From NCBI GenBank assembly GCA_037200525.1, contig JBBCGG010000001.1:2088501-2152500 (forward strand): a DNA stretch of 64,000 bases, in the 5' to 3' direction. The notes beneath the pieces are model-generated. The model ran no database searches, was not told where the DNA came from, and saw nothing but the letters and a program-made list of their open reading frames with translations. The stretch's first letter is position 1, and each line of letters begins with the position of its first letter. Made by a program: the position numbers and the translations under genes. The DNA comes from Methylocella sp. (GTDB lineage: Bacteria; Pseudomonadota; Alphaproteobacteria; Rhizobiales; Beijerinckiaceae). Below, piece by piece: positions 42,121 through 51,044 of this stretch.

Positions 42121-45100
42121 TGGACGACTCGGCAAATCCTTTTGATCAGTTCGGCTATGCGGATGCGGCTCCGGCTCCATCGTCGGCGCCCGCTTCCTCA
42201 GGCTCCGGTGTATCGGTTCGCGAAGTGCCCCTGGCTGCGAATCCAGATTCAAACGCCAAAAATCCAGATATAAACGTCAACCCGTTCGATAAATTCGGCT
42301 TCGCTGACGATAACGACGGGAAAAGCGGTGCGACGCATCTCGCCACTCCGCTGTCCCTGGCGACCAATGCGGCGGCCGGCACGAATGAAGCGGTCTCCGG
42401 CCTTCTCGGCGCACCCGTCGATCTGACGAATTGGGTGCTGAAAAAGCTCGGCGTTCCGACGGCCGCGCACCCCTTTCTCGGTTCCGAATGGATTCGCGAC
42501 CAGGAGCCAAGGTTGGCGCCAGCCCCGACCAGATCCCGGCGAACAACGAAATTGAAAAAATCGCGCGCGGGGTAGGGGCGGGCGTCGCGGGCGCCGTAAT
42601 GCCCGCCATCGGCGCCGAGGCGCTTCCGGCTGCTGCCGCCCGTGTGGTTGCGCCCGCGGTCGGTCCGGCCGATGCGACAAACGCCGCGATTGGCGGATTG
42701 GCGGGCGGCGGCGGACAGGCGGCGGCCGACGCTGTTCCGGATCAATACAAGCCCCTCGCTGCTACGATAGGAGGCATGGCGGCTGGCGCGCTTCCGGTGG
42801 CGGGCGTCGCCGGGGTCGAGGCAGCTCGAGCTGCGGGCCGCGCTCTCCCTCCCATGAGTGCTGCGGGGCGCGAGGCGGCGGCTCAAACGACCGTCGGCCG
42901 CGAGATCGCCAATGTTGCGGGCGGCCGCGATGTGGCGATCCGCGCCATCGACGAAAATCCTGACATTATTCCAGGTTCGCAGGGAACGCTCGCGCAGCGC
43001 ACCGGCAACGAAGGCATTGCGCAATGGGAAGATGTGCAGCGAACCCAGAACAAGGGGCCGTTCATTTCGCGCGAGGCCGAACAGCAGGCGGCGCGGGCCG
43101 GTCATCTTGCCGGCGTCCAGGTTGAAGGCAATCCGCAGGAATTGGCTGAAGGCCTGAAACAGCAGGCGGCGGCGGCGGATCAGGCGACACAAGTCGGCGT
43201 CGACCAAGCGCAGCGCGCCGGCGAAGCGCAAAGGGATTTGGTCGACACGGTGACGGGCGCTCAGCTTTCGCGAGCACAGGGCACGCAAGCGGCGGCGGCC
43301 GATGCTCTGAAGAATCCCGCGCCGGTCGGCTCACCCCAAGACGTCGCGACGCATTTCCGCAGCGTGCGCGATGCGCTCGATCGGGCGACGCAGGCTGCGG
43401 TAGATCATGCCGAGTCCGAGGCGGAAGCTGTCCGGCGGTCAGCTTCGCCGTCGGCGCAGAGTGTAGGCGAGGCCGGCGCGGCGGCGCGCGGCCCGGTCGC
43501 CGAAGCGCTCTCAAATCGTAAGGCGGCCGACGAAGAACTCTACAATATCGCAAAAATCCCCGACGCCGCGACCGTTCCGGCAAATGGGATCGTCAGCCGC
43601 GTCCGCGAGATCCGCGAGGGAATCAGCCCCGAGAATCGGCCGATGGAAGGCGAGGAAAAGCGCCTGATGGATCTCGCCGCCGGCTACGGCGATCACGTCC
43701 AGTTTAACCGATTGAAAGATCTTCGATCTTCGATCCTCGATGAGGCGGCTGCCTCGCGGCGCGATAACCCGCAAGCCTATCGCCGGTTGAACATGCTTCG
43801 CGGGGCAGTTGAAGACGCGATGGATCATGGCGTCGAAAGCCAAGCGGCGCTGGATGAAATCGCCATCAAAAGGGGTACAATGGCACCCGAGGACGCGATG
43901 GTCGAACGCCTGCGTCAGATGTGGAACGTCTCTAGTGCCGCAAACCTTAGACGAAATGTTGCAGGATATAGAGCGGGTGATATCGGAACATCCGAAGGAC
44001 CGGCATTTTATACTCCTGGCTCAGGCGGAACAGACGTTCAAGGAAGAGGGGGATTTTCTCAAGTTGAGGGCAATCAAGGAATACCGACGCCGCCTCGAGG
44101 CGAACCCGTCGCCCCCGGAAAAATAGACGCCCTTAAAACCGCCAACGCCTCCTATCGCGATCAGAAACAGACCTTCGCCGAGAGCCCGATCGGGGACATT
44201 CTCGAAAAGCAGCCGCGCGGCGCCGAATATCGACTGTCCGACGCGGAGGTGCCGAAGAAAATTTTTCCGGCCGGCGATAAGGGCGGCGATGCGGTCAAGG
44301 CCTATCTCAAGGCGGCTGGCCCCGAGCGCGGTAAGGCGGTCCTGTCGGATCTCGCCTCGTTCATGCTCCACGAAAAGGCGTTTCCGGGCGGCGTCCCCGA
44401 CGTCAAGAAGATCAGCGGGTTTCTGGACAGCTATAAAACGGCGCTCGCCGCATTGCCTCCCGAGGTCCGAACGAAATTCGAAACGGTAGGGTCGGCTCAG
44501 CGCGCGGTTGAGGACGCCCTCGCTCAGCGTCGTGCACGAGTTCGACCGCTCCGCGGCGGCGCGCGTTGCTGGCCTCAACAGCTCCGGCGACATCGTTCAG
44601 ACCGTCGGCGGCATTCTCGGCCAAAAAGACGGAGCAAAGCTGATGGGCGATCTGGTCACGAAGGCTTCCGGCAATGAAGCGGCGCTGAACGGCATCAAGC
44701 AATCCGTTGTCGAGCATCTCCTCGACAAGTTCGTGCCCGAAACTTCGGCGCCGCGCGTCAACGCCATGCGCGATTTTCTGGCTCAAAAGGCCGATGTTTT
44801 GCAGGCTTCCGGGTTTTCCCCAAAAGAATTATCTGACCTCGACAAGCGCGCGGCCGCCGTCTCGGAAACCGCTGAGGCAGCGAAAGCGGCCGAGGCAAAT
44901 CGCTCCGCGGCGCTGAAAGAGGCGACAGGGAAGGCGACGGCCGGCGTCAAAGCGGCGCAAGAAGACCGCGCCGACGTGATGAGCAAATACGAGCAGGGCG
45001 TCGTCGGCAAGCTGGTGAATGCCAACGGCACAAGCGATATCCTCGATACCATCAAAGGCGTCTTTTTCGGAACGAATCCGACGTCCAAAATGGCCGACCT

Positions 45101-45743
45101 CGTCAAAGAGGCAAAGGGCATCGGCGCCCTGGACGCTTTGCACAAGGCCATCAACGAGATGATGGAGCGCGAATTCACGACAACGCGAGAAGCGGGATCG
45201 ACCGGCGCGATGGCGCTCAAAGAGGCGCCCTTTCAGAAATTCGTCCGAGACAAGGTGGACGTCTTGAAAGCGGCTGGGCTCTCCGATCAGCAGATTGGGA
45301 AATTGAGTGCGATCGTGGCCGACCAGCAGCGCGCCGCCCGATCCATCAACCTCGCGAAACTGCGCGGGCAGTCCGCGACGACGCCCGACGCCATCGCGGC
45401 GCTGCGCGCCGGGGGCGGACATTCGGTTCTGACGGAGCTTGCGCTGGAAGAAGCTGGCGGCCTCGCGGCAGGCGCCGTAGGGCACGCGGCGGCTGGCGTC
45501 GGCGGCGGTCTTTTCGGAGGCGGCCTTGGGGTTCTTGGCGTGAAAATGTACGGAAGCTTTCGAAACGCTGGGCTTACTCGCATGAATGAAATTAGGCTCC
45601 GCGCCGCGCTTGATCCCGAATTTGCGAAGACGCTTCTGGAGCAAGTTCCCCGGAAGCTAGATACCGGACCCGCGGCGCTAATCGCGTTGCGCGCGCGGCA
45701 AAATGCGGTGGCTGGCGGTGGCGCTGGCGCAAGACAGGAGTGA
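42120..45743 (+). CDS. Large ejection protein (P22 gp16-like), two frameshifts
   Basis: Three frames form one protein of about 1200 residues. From 42120: NPFDQFGYADAAP, NPFDKFGFADDND (a repeated NPFDxFGxAD motif common in ejection proteins) and a helical region to EWIRDQ. Near 42505 sense passes to GAKVGASPDQIPANNEIEKIARG and on to ALPPEVRTKFETVGSAQRAVEDALAQ. Near 44530 it passes to VVHEFDRSAAARVAGLNSSGDIVQTVGG and ends GGGAGARQE at 45743. Ala-rich amphipathic helices dominate, and HEFDRSA..RV..L is typical of the gp16 class. As written, no full-length protein can be made. Confidence 0.8.
43956..44126 (+). CDS. Possible nested ORF in an alternative frame, 56 aa
   Basis: Inside the ejection gene, the +1 frame from ATG 43956 reads MLQDIERVISEHPKDRHFILLAQAEQ and FKEEGDFLKLRAIKEYRRRLEANP. 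It is unusually protein-like (amphipathic, balanced charge) for a shadow frame, whereas the ejection frame here is Gly/Ser/Pro-rich. No good Shine-Dalgarno is seen, and it may be chance. Confidence 0.25.
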   Translation: MLQDIERVISEHPKDRHFILLAQAEQTFKEEGDFLKLRAIKEYRRRLEANPSPPEK

Positions 45744-46088
45744 AACAGCCCGCACCAGATCGGTCGCCTAACGGAGTGGCCCAACGTCGAATAATTCGTT
45801 GTCGACGCATAACTTAATACTGCTGCCGTTAATCCATATGTATGCCTTCGGCCTATAAGCATATTGATATCCATAAGAGGTGCATTTTACCCCGGTACCA
45901 TCATCAAAAACCAGAATCCGGTCATAATTGCACCCTTCAAAATCCTCCGTCTTCTTGCCGTTTTCTATATACGCTTCGATGGTCTTGGATCCCACGATCG
46001 TGTAGCCGATTAGACTATCCAGGTCGCATGACGCAAAGCATCGGTCTATTTGAGCGAATAGCGCGCAGATGAAGACAAATTTGCCTAG

Positions 46089-46952
46089 GCAGTAGTGACG
46101 AATTACCTGAGCATGATAGCAATAGCGGCGAGCAATACGAAGCCTCGGTAGTTTGCGAGGAGCTTGTCGTATCGGGTTGCGACGCGCCGGAACTGCTTCA
46201 GTTTATTGAAGAAACGCTCGACGAGATTGCGCTCCTTGTAGAGCGCCTTGTCGTAGGGGAGCGGCGCGCGGCGATTGGATTTTGATGGGATCACCGGCTC
46301 AGCCTCACGCATAAGAACAGCCTTGCGCAAGTGATTGGCGTCATAACCTTTATCGGCGATGATCGCATCGGCCGCAAAGCCTTCGATCAGGGCGTGCGCT
46401 TTTGTGATGTCGTTGCGCTGCCCAGGTCCGAGAAGGAGCCGAACGGGGTTGCCGAGCGCGTCTGTCGCGGCGTGGATTTTGGTGCTCAAACCACCGCGAG
46501 AGCGGCCCAGGCCTTGGGCATCCGCCCCCCTTTGGCGATCCTTGCGCCGGCCGCGTGCTGATGGGCGCGCACGATTGTTGAGTCGATCATCAGCCATTCG
46601 AGATCGGCCTCGGCGGTGAATGCCTCAAGAAATCCGTCCAAGGCGCCGCGCTCGATCCAGCGATAGTAGCGGCGTTTCACCGCCTGATGGTCGCCGAAGC
46701 GTTCGGGCAGATCGCGCCAGCGGCCGCCCGAGCGGGCCATCCATAACAGCGCGTCGACGAAGCGTCGATTGTCGCGGCGCGGCCCGCGCTGGCCGGCTCT
46801 TCCACCTGGCACAAGATCACAAAGCCGCTCCCATTGATCGTCTCGCAGCGCATCGACATCCCGAATCATCAAGGCTGATCTCCAAAAATCAGCCTTGAAT
46901 CATGGAAAGATCCTCGCGAGAATCCCCCAAACGCCGAATTCGTCACCACGGC
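46089..46952 (-). mobile_element. IS5-family insertion sequence, copy 2 (864 bp)
   Basis: Near-identical inverted copy of 6547-7410, with the same ends and CTAG duplications at 46085-46088 and 46953-46956. By eye only about three base differences were found (for example in the CCAGGCGG/CCAGGTGG and CTGCGAC/CCGCGAC positions), so transposition was recent or within this genome. Confidence 0.93.
46103..46872 (-). CDS. IS5-family transposase, copy 2 (two frames)
   Basis: Same two-frame arrangement as copy 1: frame one from 46872 with LMIDSTIVRAHQHAAG, frame two ending at 46103 with ADKGYDANHLRKAV and KERNLVERFFNKLK, joined around the AAAGGGGGG run. All three acidic residues are present. Confidence 0.9.
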
Positions 46953-47040
46953 CTAGGTGCCTCAATTAATCCTCCAAAACTTGATGCATCCAGCCTTCGC
47001 TCTCATCGCGCGGGGCGCTGAGGCTCTGAAAATTACTGAA

Positions 47041-47268
47041 TTAGTGGCTTTGGGGCATCGGCAGCACGTATGGTGCTGGCGTCGGGCGACTCAATATCGC
47101 CGCAGCGAGCGCTGTATTATTGGCCTGCCGCTGCTGGTCCTTCATCATCCTGCATTGGAAATATTCCTGCGTACCCGGCTCCGCACCATAGGAAATACAG
47201 GATTCGTCGTCAGACATTCGAGTTGCGCAACCGCAGAGGACGACCCCCGCGAGCGCCAACAAAATCAT
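47041..47268 (-). CDS. Small lipoprotein, 75 aa
   Basis: ATG 47268 reads MILLALAGVVLCGCATRMSDDESC; VVLCGC is a lipobox with the lipidated Cys at about residue 14. The mature part (ISYGAEPGTQEYFQCRMMKDQQRQANN) has Cys and Gln-rich helix and a Pro-rich end. The frame is open to 47574 but the upstream part is unrelated. Phage-encoded lipoproteins often block superinfection or alter the surface. It lies next to the disrupted secreted protein. Confidence 0.7.
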   Translation of the reverse strand: MILLALAGVVLCGCATRMSDDESCISYGAEPGTQEYFQCRMMKDQQRQANNTALAAAILSRPTPAPYVLPMPQSH

Positions 47269-47456
47269 TGCACGCAAATAGGAATTCCCCCAGGCGCAGG
47301 TCGATTTGAGCGATGAGCCTAAGCCCGACTGTCCATGGAGATGTGCCGTTTTGCAAGATTGATTCAGAAAAATACCTTCGGGCCGCCAAGACAACTGCGG
47401 CGACGCTCGCTCGGTCGTTTCTGGCGTACCCGACGCTCGTCCAAAATCGATAGCTT
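47269..47456. other. Short non-coding stretch
   Basis: No gene is convincing between the lipoprotein start and the MazF-like stop; it should hold the lipoprotein promoter. Confidence 0.4.
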
Positions 47457-47873
47457 TCAAACGGAGCCGCGCGCCAGCATCTTGAATGCGTAATCGCGGA
47501 TATAGACTTCCGTAAGTGCACCGATCCTTGGGTGAGCGCGTCCGGCCCAACAGCCGAAGAACTCCGGAGTCCACGGAAGGCGCGTGATACTATCGAGATC
47601 GAAGCGCGTCGCCATTTTCAAGCCTACCAACTCGATATCGCTCGTGTTCTGCACGATAATGTCGAGATGGAAGCGCTGTGTGATCTTCAAATGTTTCGTG
47701 CCAAAGGCAACGTCACAGGCAAACGCGCCTGTGACGTCATTTTTGAGCACCTTAGCGACCAAGCAGGGACGGAGCCGTAGCTCGTCCTTCGGTTTTGTTT
47801 CAGGGAAATATGCGGCGACTATGTCGTACGCCGCCGGAGGTCGGTCAACCCAGGGAGGATTGTTTGGGTGCAT
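47457..47873 (-). CDS. MazF/PemK-like growth inhibitor candidate
   Basis: 138 residues: AAYDIVAAYFPETKPKDELRLRPCLVAKVLKNDVTGAFACDVAFGTKHL, IELVGLKMATRFDLDSITRLPWTPEFFG. The RPCLV strand after a basic loop and the V.FGT...L then G.....TRFDL...LPWTPEF ending match a MazF/PemK-like family common in alphaproteobacteria. The partner small ORF overlaps its start by 29 bases, antitoxin first. The activity is inferred. Confidence 0.65.
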   Translation of the reverse strand: MHPNNPPWVDRPPAAYDIVAAYFPETKPKDELRLRPCLVAKVLKNDVTGAFACDVAFGTKHLKITQRFHLDIIVQNTSDIELVGLKMATRFDLDSITRLPWTPEFFGCWAGRAHPRIGALTEVYIRDYAFKMLARGSV

Positions 47874-48048
47874 AGCCGTCTATTACAGTCCAGCACCCTT
47901 CAGAAATTGCCTTCGCGGCACGGTCACGCAGAAGCTGGACAGCCTCCAGCGTTACGTCGTCTTCGTATTCGGTTTCCTCACAAGCCACGGTCAGCCCTGT
48001 GTCCTTCTCATGGCCCGAGTCATCTTTTCTCTTATGGAGTGCGTTCAT
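47845..48048 (-). CDS. Possible antitoxin partner, 67 aa
   Basis: MNALHKRKDDSGHEKDTGLTVACEETEYEDDVTLEAVQLLRDRAAKAI: a charged, likely disordered N-terminus and a C-terminal helix. Precedes and overlaps the MazF-like gene. An operator-like palindrome lies upstream (48101-48126). No DNA-binding motif is evident, so the partnership is inferred from position. Confidence 0.5.
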   Translation of the reverse strand: MNALHKRKDDSGHEKDTGLTVACEETEYEDDVTLEAVQLLRDRAAKAISEGCWTVIDGYAPKQSSLG

Positions 48049-48100
48049 TGCTGCCTCCTGCTCCTCATGTACGGACGAACGCGCAGCGGCGCGTCGTTGT

Positions 48101-48126
48101 TCCTAAGGGGCGTCCTAGGATTAGGA
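48101..48126. promoter_or_regulatory. Palindrome upstream of the MazF-like pair
   Basis: TCCTAA...TTAGGA flanks a perfect inner palindrome TCCTAGGA (48113-48120), about 55 bases upstream of ATG 48048. Such nested palindromes are typical toxin-antitoxin operators. Confidence 0.45.
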
Positions 48127-48294
48127 TTGTCTGCCGCAAGCCTTACCATGGCCTTAAGACAGACTAATTGGGCTTTAAATATGGTTATGCGTGCCACGCA
48201 TTAAAGGCAAGTGACACTTTCGTCACACCTGGCCCGATATGCGCAATCGCACACGCGCACCGGCGCGGGCCGGTCATTTCACGCGGTCCTTGAG

Positions 48295-48350
48295 ATCGAT
48301 TTTACCCAATCCGATCAGTTCAATCGATTTTACCCAATCCGATCAGTTCA
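48295..48350. repeat. Perfect tandem duplication of 28 bp
   Basis: Two abutting identical copies (48295-48322 and 48323-48350) beginning ATCGATTTTACCCAATCCG. They lie between the MazF-like pair and the ribbon-helix-helix gene; nothing else in 48127-48388 looks coding. Could be a recent slippage duplication or a pair of protein-binding sites. Confidence 0.9.
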
Positions 48351-48388
48351 CAAGATCGCGCATCTAGTCGGGTGCGCATTAAGATAGA

Positions 48389-48550
48389 TCATTTCAGGTA
48401 CCCTTTAGACCGAAGATAGTCGGTCAGAAGCTTCTCGATCAACTGAGTGAGAGACCGATGGTCGTCAGACGCGGCTTTTTCGGCTGCACTTTTGAGATCT
48501 GGCTCGACCCTGATCGCAAGAGTTGACGTTTTTTTTCGCTTCTCGATCAT
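48389..48550 (-). CDS. Ribbon-helix-helix repressor, Arc/Mnt-like
   Basis: ATG 48550: MIEKRKKTSTLAIRVEPDLKSAAEKAASDDHRSLTQLIEKLLTDYLRSKG, 53 residues. The strand TSTLAIRVEPDL followed by two helices is the ribbon-helix-helix fold of Arc and Mnt. Divergent from 48675. Repeated TGTAT-N2-CCARTGG sites lie in the shared promoter. By position it is the counterpart of P22 arc/mnt, controlling an antirepressor. Confidence 0.85.
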   Translation of the reverse strand: MIEKRKKTSTLAIRVEPDLKSAAEKAASDDHRSLTQLIEKLLTDYLRSKGYLK

Positions 48551-48555
48551 TATTT

Positions 48556-48600
48556 TGTATCGCCAGTGGATTGACATTATGTATATCCAATGGTTATACA
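48556..48600 (+). promoter_or_regulatory. Antirepressor-operon promoter with paired operator repeats
   Basis: TTGACA (48571-48576), 17 bases, TTATAC (48594-48599): a strong plus-strand promoter. A 14-base direct repeat TGTATNNCCARTGG occurs at 48556-48569 and at 48580-48593, the second exactly filling the spacer. This matches a tandem operator for the divergent ribbon-helix-helix protein. Confidence 0.65.
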
Positions 48601-48674
48601 AATCATGTCGGGAGCGGTCAAGTGTTTCAGCACTAGCCGCCCCCTAACCCCAGAACGCCAGATGAGGGCGAACC

Positions 48675-49136
48675 ATGGCTAAGACAAATAATATCATACC
48701 GTCCGATAGATGCGGAGATCTATCCGGCATCCATACGGATAGACCGTCCCGTCGTATGATTATGAGCTACGCCCCAGCGGCCGTGCTTCTGCCGGGCGCG
48801 GCTCTAGCTGCGGTTGCGGCGCCGTCGCCAGATCCGATCTTCGCGCTGATCGAAGCGCATAGGGTAGCGAACGTTGACTTAAAGGCAGCGGAAGGCTCCC
48901 CCGATGATGCAGCCTACGAAGTTATCTACGCCCGCGAAGGCGAAGCGCAGAAACGACTCTTCGCAACGAACGCAACCACGATTGCCGGCGTCGAGGCTTT
49001 TGCTGCGCACATCGTGAAATATCCGCGCATCGTAGATTTCGAGCATCCGGATTTCAGCCTGACGAAGGCTCTGACTACCATCGCCGCGGCCTTGCACGAA
49101 ATTCGCGTGACCCCGCACGCCGTCCGGGTAGCCTGA
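48675..49136 (+). CDS. Hypothetical phage protein, 153 aa
   Basis: MAKTNNIIPSDRCGDLSG, a hydrophobic segment (SYAPAAVLLPGAALAAVAA), then DPIFALIEAHRVANVDLKAAEGSPDDAAYEVIYAREGEAQKRLFATNATTIAG, a helical pattern common in Rhizobiales hypothetical proteins, sometimes beside phage genes. Two bases before the antirepressor gene; co-transcribed with it. A shorter start at the internal ATG (48759 or 48765) is possible. Confidence 0.65.
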   Translation: MAKTNNIIPSDRCGDLSGIHTDRPSRRMIMSYAPAAVLLPGAALAAVAAPSPDPIFALIEAHRVANVDLKAAEGSPDDAAYEVIYAREGEAQKRLFATNATTIAGVEAFAAHIVKYPRIVDFEHPDFSLTKALTTIAAALHEIRVTPHAVRVA

Positions 49137-49138
49137 TC

Positions 49139-49912
49139 ATGAACGATGAAATCGAAATGAACTCTGGGCGCCAGCCCGTTGTTGCGATCAAAAACGGCGA
49201 CGTTCTTGCCAACAGCCGGGACGTCGCGTCCTATTTTGCAAAGAACCATCGCGACGTGCTGAGGGATATAGACAACCTGATCGCGTCTGAACCCACCCTG
49301 GGTCTGCGCAATTTTGCGCATACCCCATATATTGAGGCTCAGAACGGTCAAACCTACAGATCCTACGATATGGATCGAAAAGGGTTTGCGGTCATCGCCA
49401 TGGGCTTCACGGGTGCAAAGGCGCTTAAATGGAAGCTGGCATATATAGACGCGTTCGACGCGATGGAGGCGGAGCTTCGCGCCCGGCCGGCGATCGATCC
49501 AATCCAAGTCTTGAACGATCCGACTGCGATGCGCGGCCTCTTGCTGACCTACAGTGAAAAGGTTCTGGCCTTGGAAGCCGATAAGGCCGCAGCGGCGCCG
49601 AAGATTGCCGCGCTTGAGCGCATCGCAGAAGCGGACGGCTCGCTGTGCATCACAGACTCGGCAAAGACCCTACAAGTGCGCCCGACCGAGCTATTCAAAT
49701 TTTTACGTCACCACAGCTGGATTTACCGGCGCCCCGGAACGGATCACGACGTCGCCTATCAATCCAAGCTCGTGGTCGGATTGCTCGAGCACAAGACGAC
49801 GACCGTTCACCGATCGGACGGCTCCGAAAAGATCACGACCCAAGTTCGGATCACGCCGAAAGGCCTGACCAGATTGGCTCAAGAACTTCCGCCAGACTTG
49901 CGGGTCGCGTGA
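49139..49912 (+). CDS. Antirepressor: Rha N-terminus with KilAC domain
   Basis: 257 residues. Residues about 14-105 form a Rha/pRha domain (VVAIKNGDVLANSRDVASYFAKNHRDVLRDIDNLI; SYDMDRKGFAVIAMGFTGAKALKWKLAYIDAFDAME). Residues about 150-250 form a KilAC domain (ALERIAEADGSLCITDSAKTLQVRPTELFKFLRHHSWIYRRPGTD; VRITPKGLTRLAQELPP). Rha-KilAC proteins act as phage antirepressors. The location between ejection genes and the tail fibre, behind an Arc-like repressor, parallels ant in the P22 immI region. Confidence 0.9.
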   Translation: MNDEIEMNSGRQPVVAIKNGDVLANSRDVASYFAKNHRDVLRDIDNLIASEPTLGLRNFAHTPYIEAQNGQTYRSYDMDRKGFAVIAMGFTGAKALKWKLAYIDAFDAMEAELRARPAIDPIQVLNDPTAMRGLLLTYSEKVLALEADKAAAAPKIAALERIAEADGSLCITDSAKTLQVRPTELFKFLRHHSWIYRRPGTDHDVAYQSKLVVGLLEHKTTTVHRSDGSEKITTQVRITPKGLTRLAQELPPDLRVA

Positions 49913-50067
49913 TCGCAATTGAAAAACAAGAGCGGTCCTGAGGGGCCGCTTCATGATTTCGTGTGCAAGGATTCTATACGGACGGATGCGGAGTCTGTTC
50001 AACGGGACTCCTCATCTGGTATAAGGCTCACGTTGGATTCACTCGGGCGAGAGAATCGGCATGATGA

Positions 50068-50613
50068 GTGGTCGATCCCGTAACACCAAATAGAGGCCTC
50101 GCCCTGCCGACCCGCGGTTCCGACGTTGGAACCTGGGACGTGCCTGTCAACGGTAATACGTCCACGCTCGATTTAATTCTGAGCGGGACTTTTATTCAAG
50201 CCCTCACAAACGTTCCTGTCACGTTGACCTTGGCCCAGGTCAACAACATGCAGATCGCTTTTACCGGCGCTCTGACGGCGAATGTGCCGGTCACCTTTCC
50301 GGCGATCGGCGGCATTTGGATCATCAATAATCAGACGACGGGCGATTTCGATATCACCCTGGAATCCGCGACTGCTGGCGGCGCGACCATTGTCGTGCCA
50401 ACTGGAATCTCGCAGGTCTTTTCGGATGGAAAGAATTTGATCTTCGTTTCCAATCCGGCCTTCGATGATGTCGGCAAGGTTTACGAATATTCGGGCCTAA
50501 GGCTTCCGGCAGGTCATCTCTGGGCCAATGGCGGCCAAGCTTCGCGAACCTCGTTCGCCAATCTCTTCAACGCCACCACTGAAGTCGCGACCGTCAACAT
50601 GAACGGAACTGGC
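50068..50613 (+). CDS. Tail fibre/tailspike N-terminal part, truncated by IS3 insertion
   Basis: GTG 50068: MVDPVTPNRGLALPTRGSDVGTWDVPVNGNTSTLDLILSG, a common N-terminal module of tail fibres; then beta-rich repeats and GKVYEYSGLRLPAGHLWANGGQASRTSFANLFNATTEV. The native sequence ends at about 50613; the annotated frame reads on 27 bases into the IS. The downstream fragment (54391-55887) may be the rest of the same gene, but clear target duplications were not found, so some sequence may have been lost. Confidence 0.8.
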
Positions 50614-51044
50614 CTGCCCCCATGGGGTGATCCAGTTTGAATGTTAGTGCATTGTCGGCCCTGGCGCTATTGCTGGCGTGGCCGGCGAAGCTGGTCCGGA
50701 TTGCGAAGCCGGCCATTGCAGGGTCTCCGGGGCTGGCGGCTTGTAGCCCAGCGATGAGTGCGGGCGCACGGTGTTGTAGTGGCGTCGCCATCGCTCAATG
50801 ACGACCTTCGCCTCCTTGAGAGTGTAGAAGATTTCACCATTCAAAAGCTCGTCGCGCAGCTTCGAGTTGAAGCTCTCGCAATAGCCGTTCTCCCAGGGAC
50901 TGCCCGGCATGATGTAGGCGGTCTTCGCGCCGACGGCGGCAATCCAGTCACGCAACGCCTTGGCGATGAACTCCGGGCCGTTGTCGGAACGAATGTGGAT
51001 CGGAACCCCTCGCAAGATGAAGGTAAGCGCTTAGCCGAGGCCGT

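Larger units (their letters stand above)
45768..46965 (-). pseudogene. Secreted small protein interrupted at its signal peptide by IS5 copy 2
   Basis: Excising 46089-46952 and one CTAG rebuilds a 330-base frame: TTG 46965 with GGAGG six bases upstream, MRHLGKFVFICALFAQIDRCFA (signal peptide), then SCDLDSLIGYTIVGSKTIEAYIENGKKTEDFEGCNYDRILVFDDGTGVKC, to a stop at 45768; 109 residues. The mature part has four Cys and beta-strands, suggesting a periplasmic disulfide-bonded protein. It lies where P22-like phages carry superinfection-exclusion or conversion genes. The insertion is after codon 3-4 and separates start from gene. Confidence 0.8.

Noticed and set aside
48295-48350. Tandem 28-bp repeats as a CRISPR array
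   Set aside because: The two copies abut with no spacer, and no cas genes are present.
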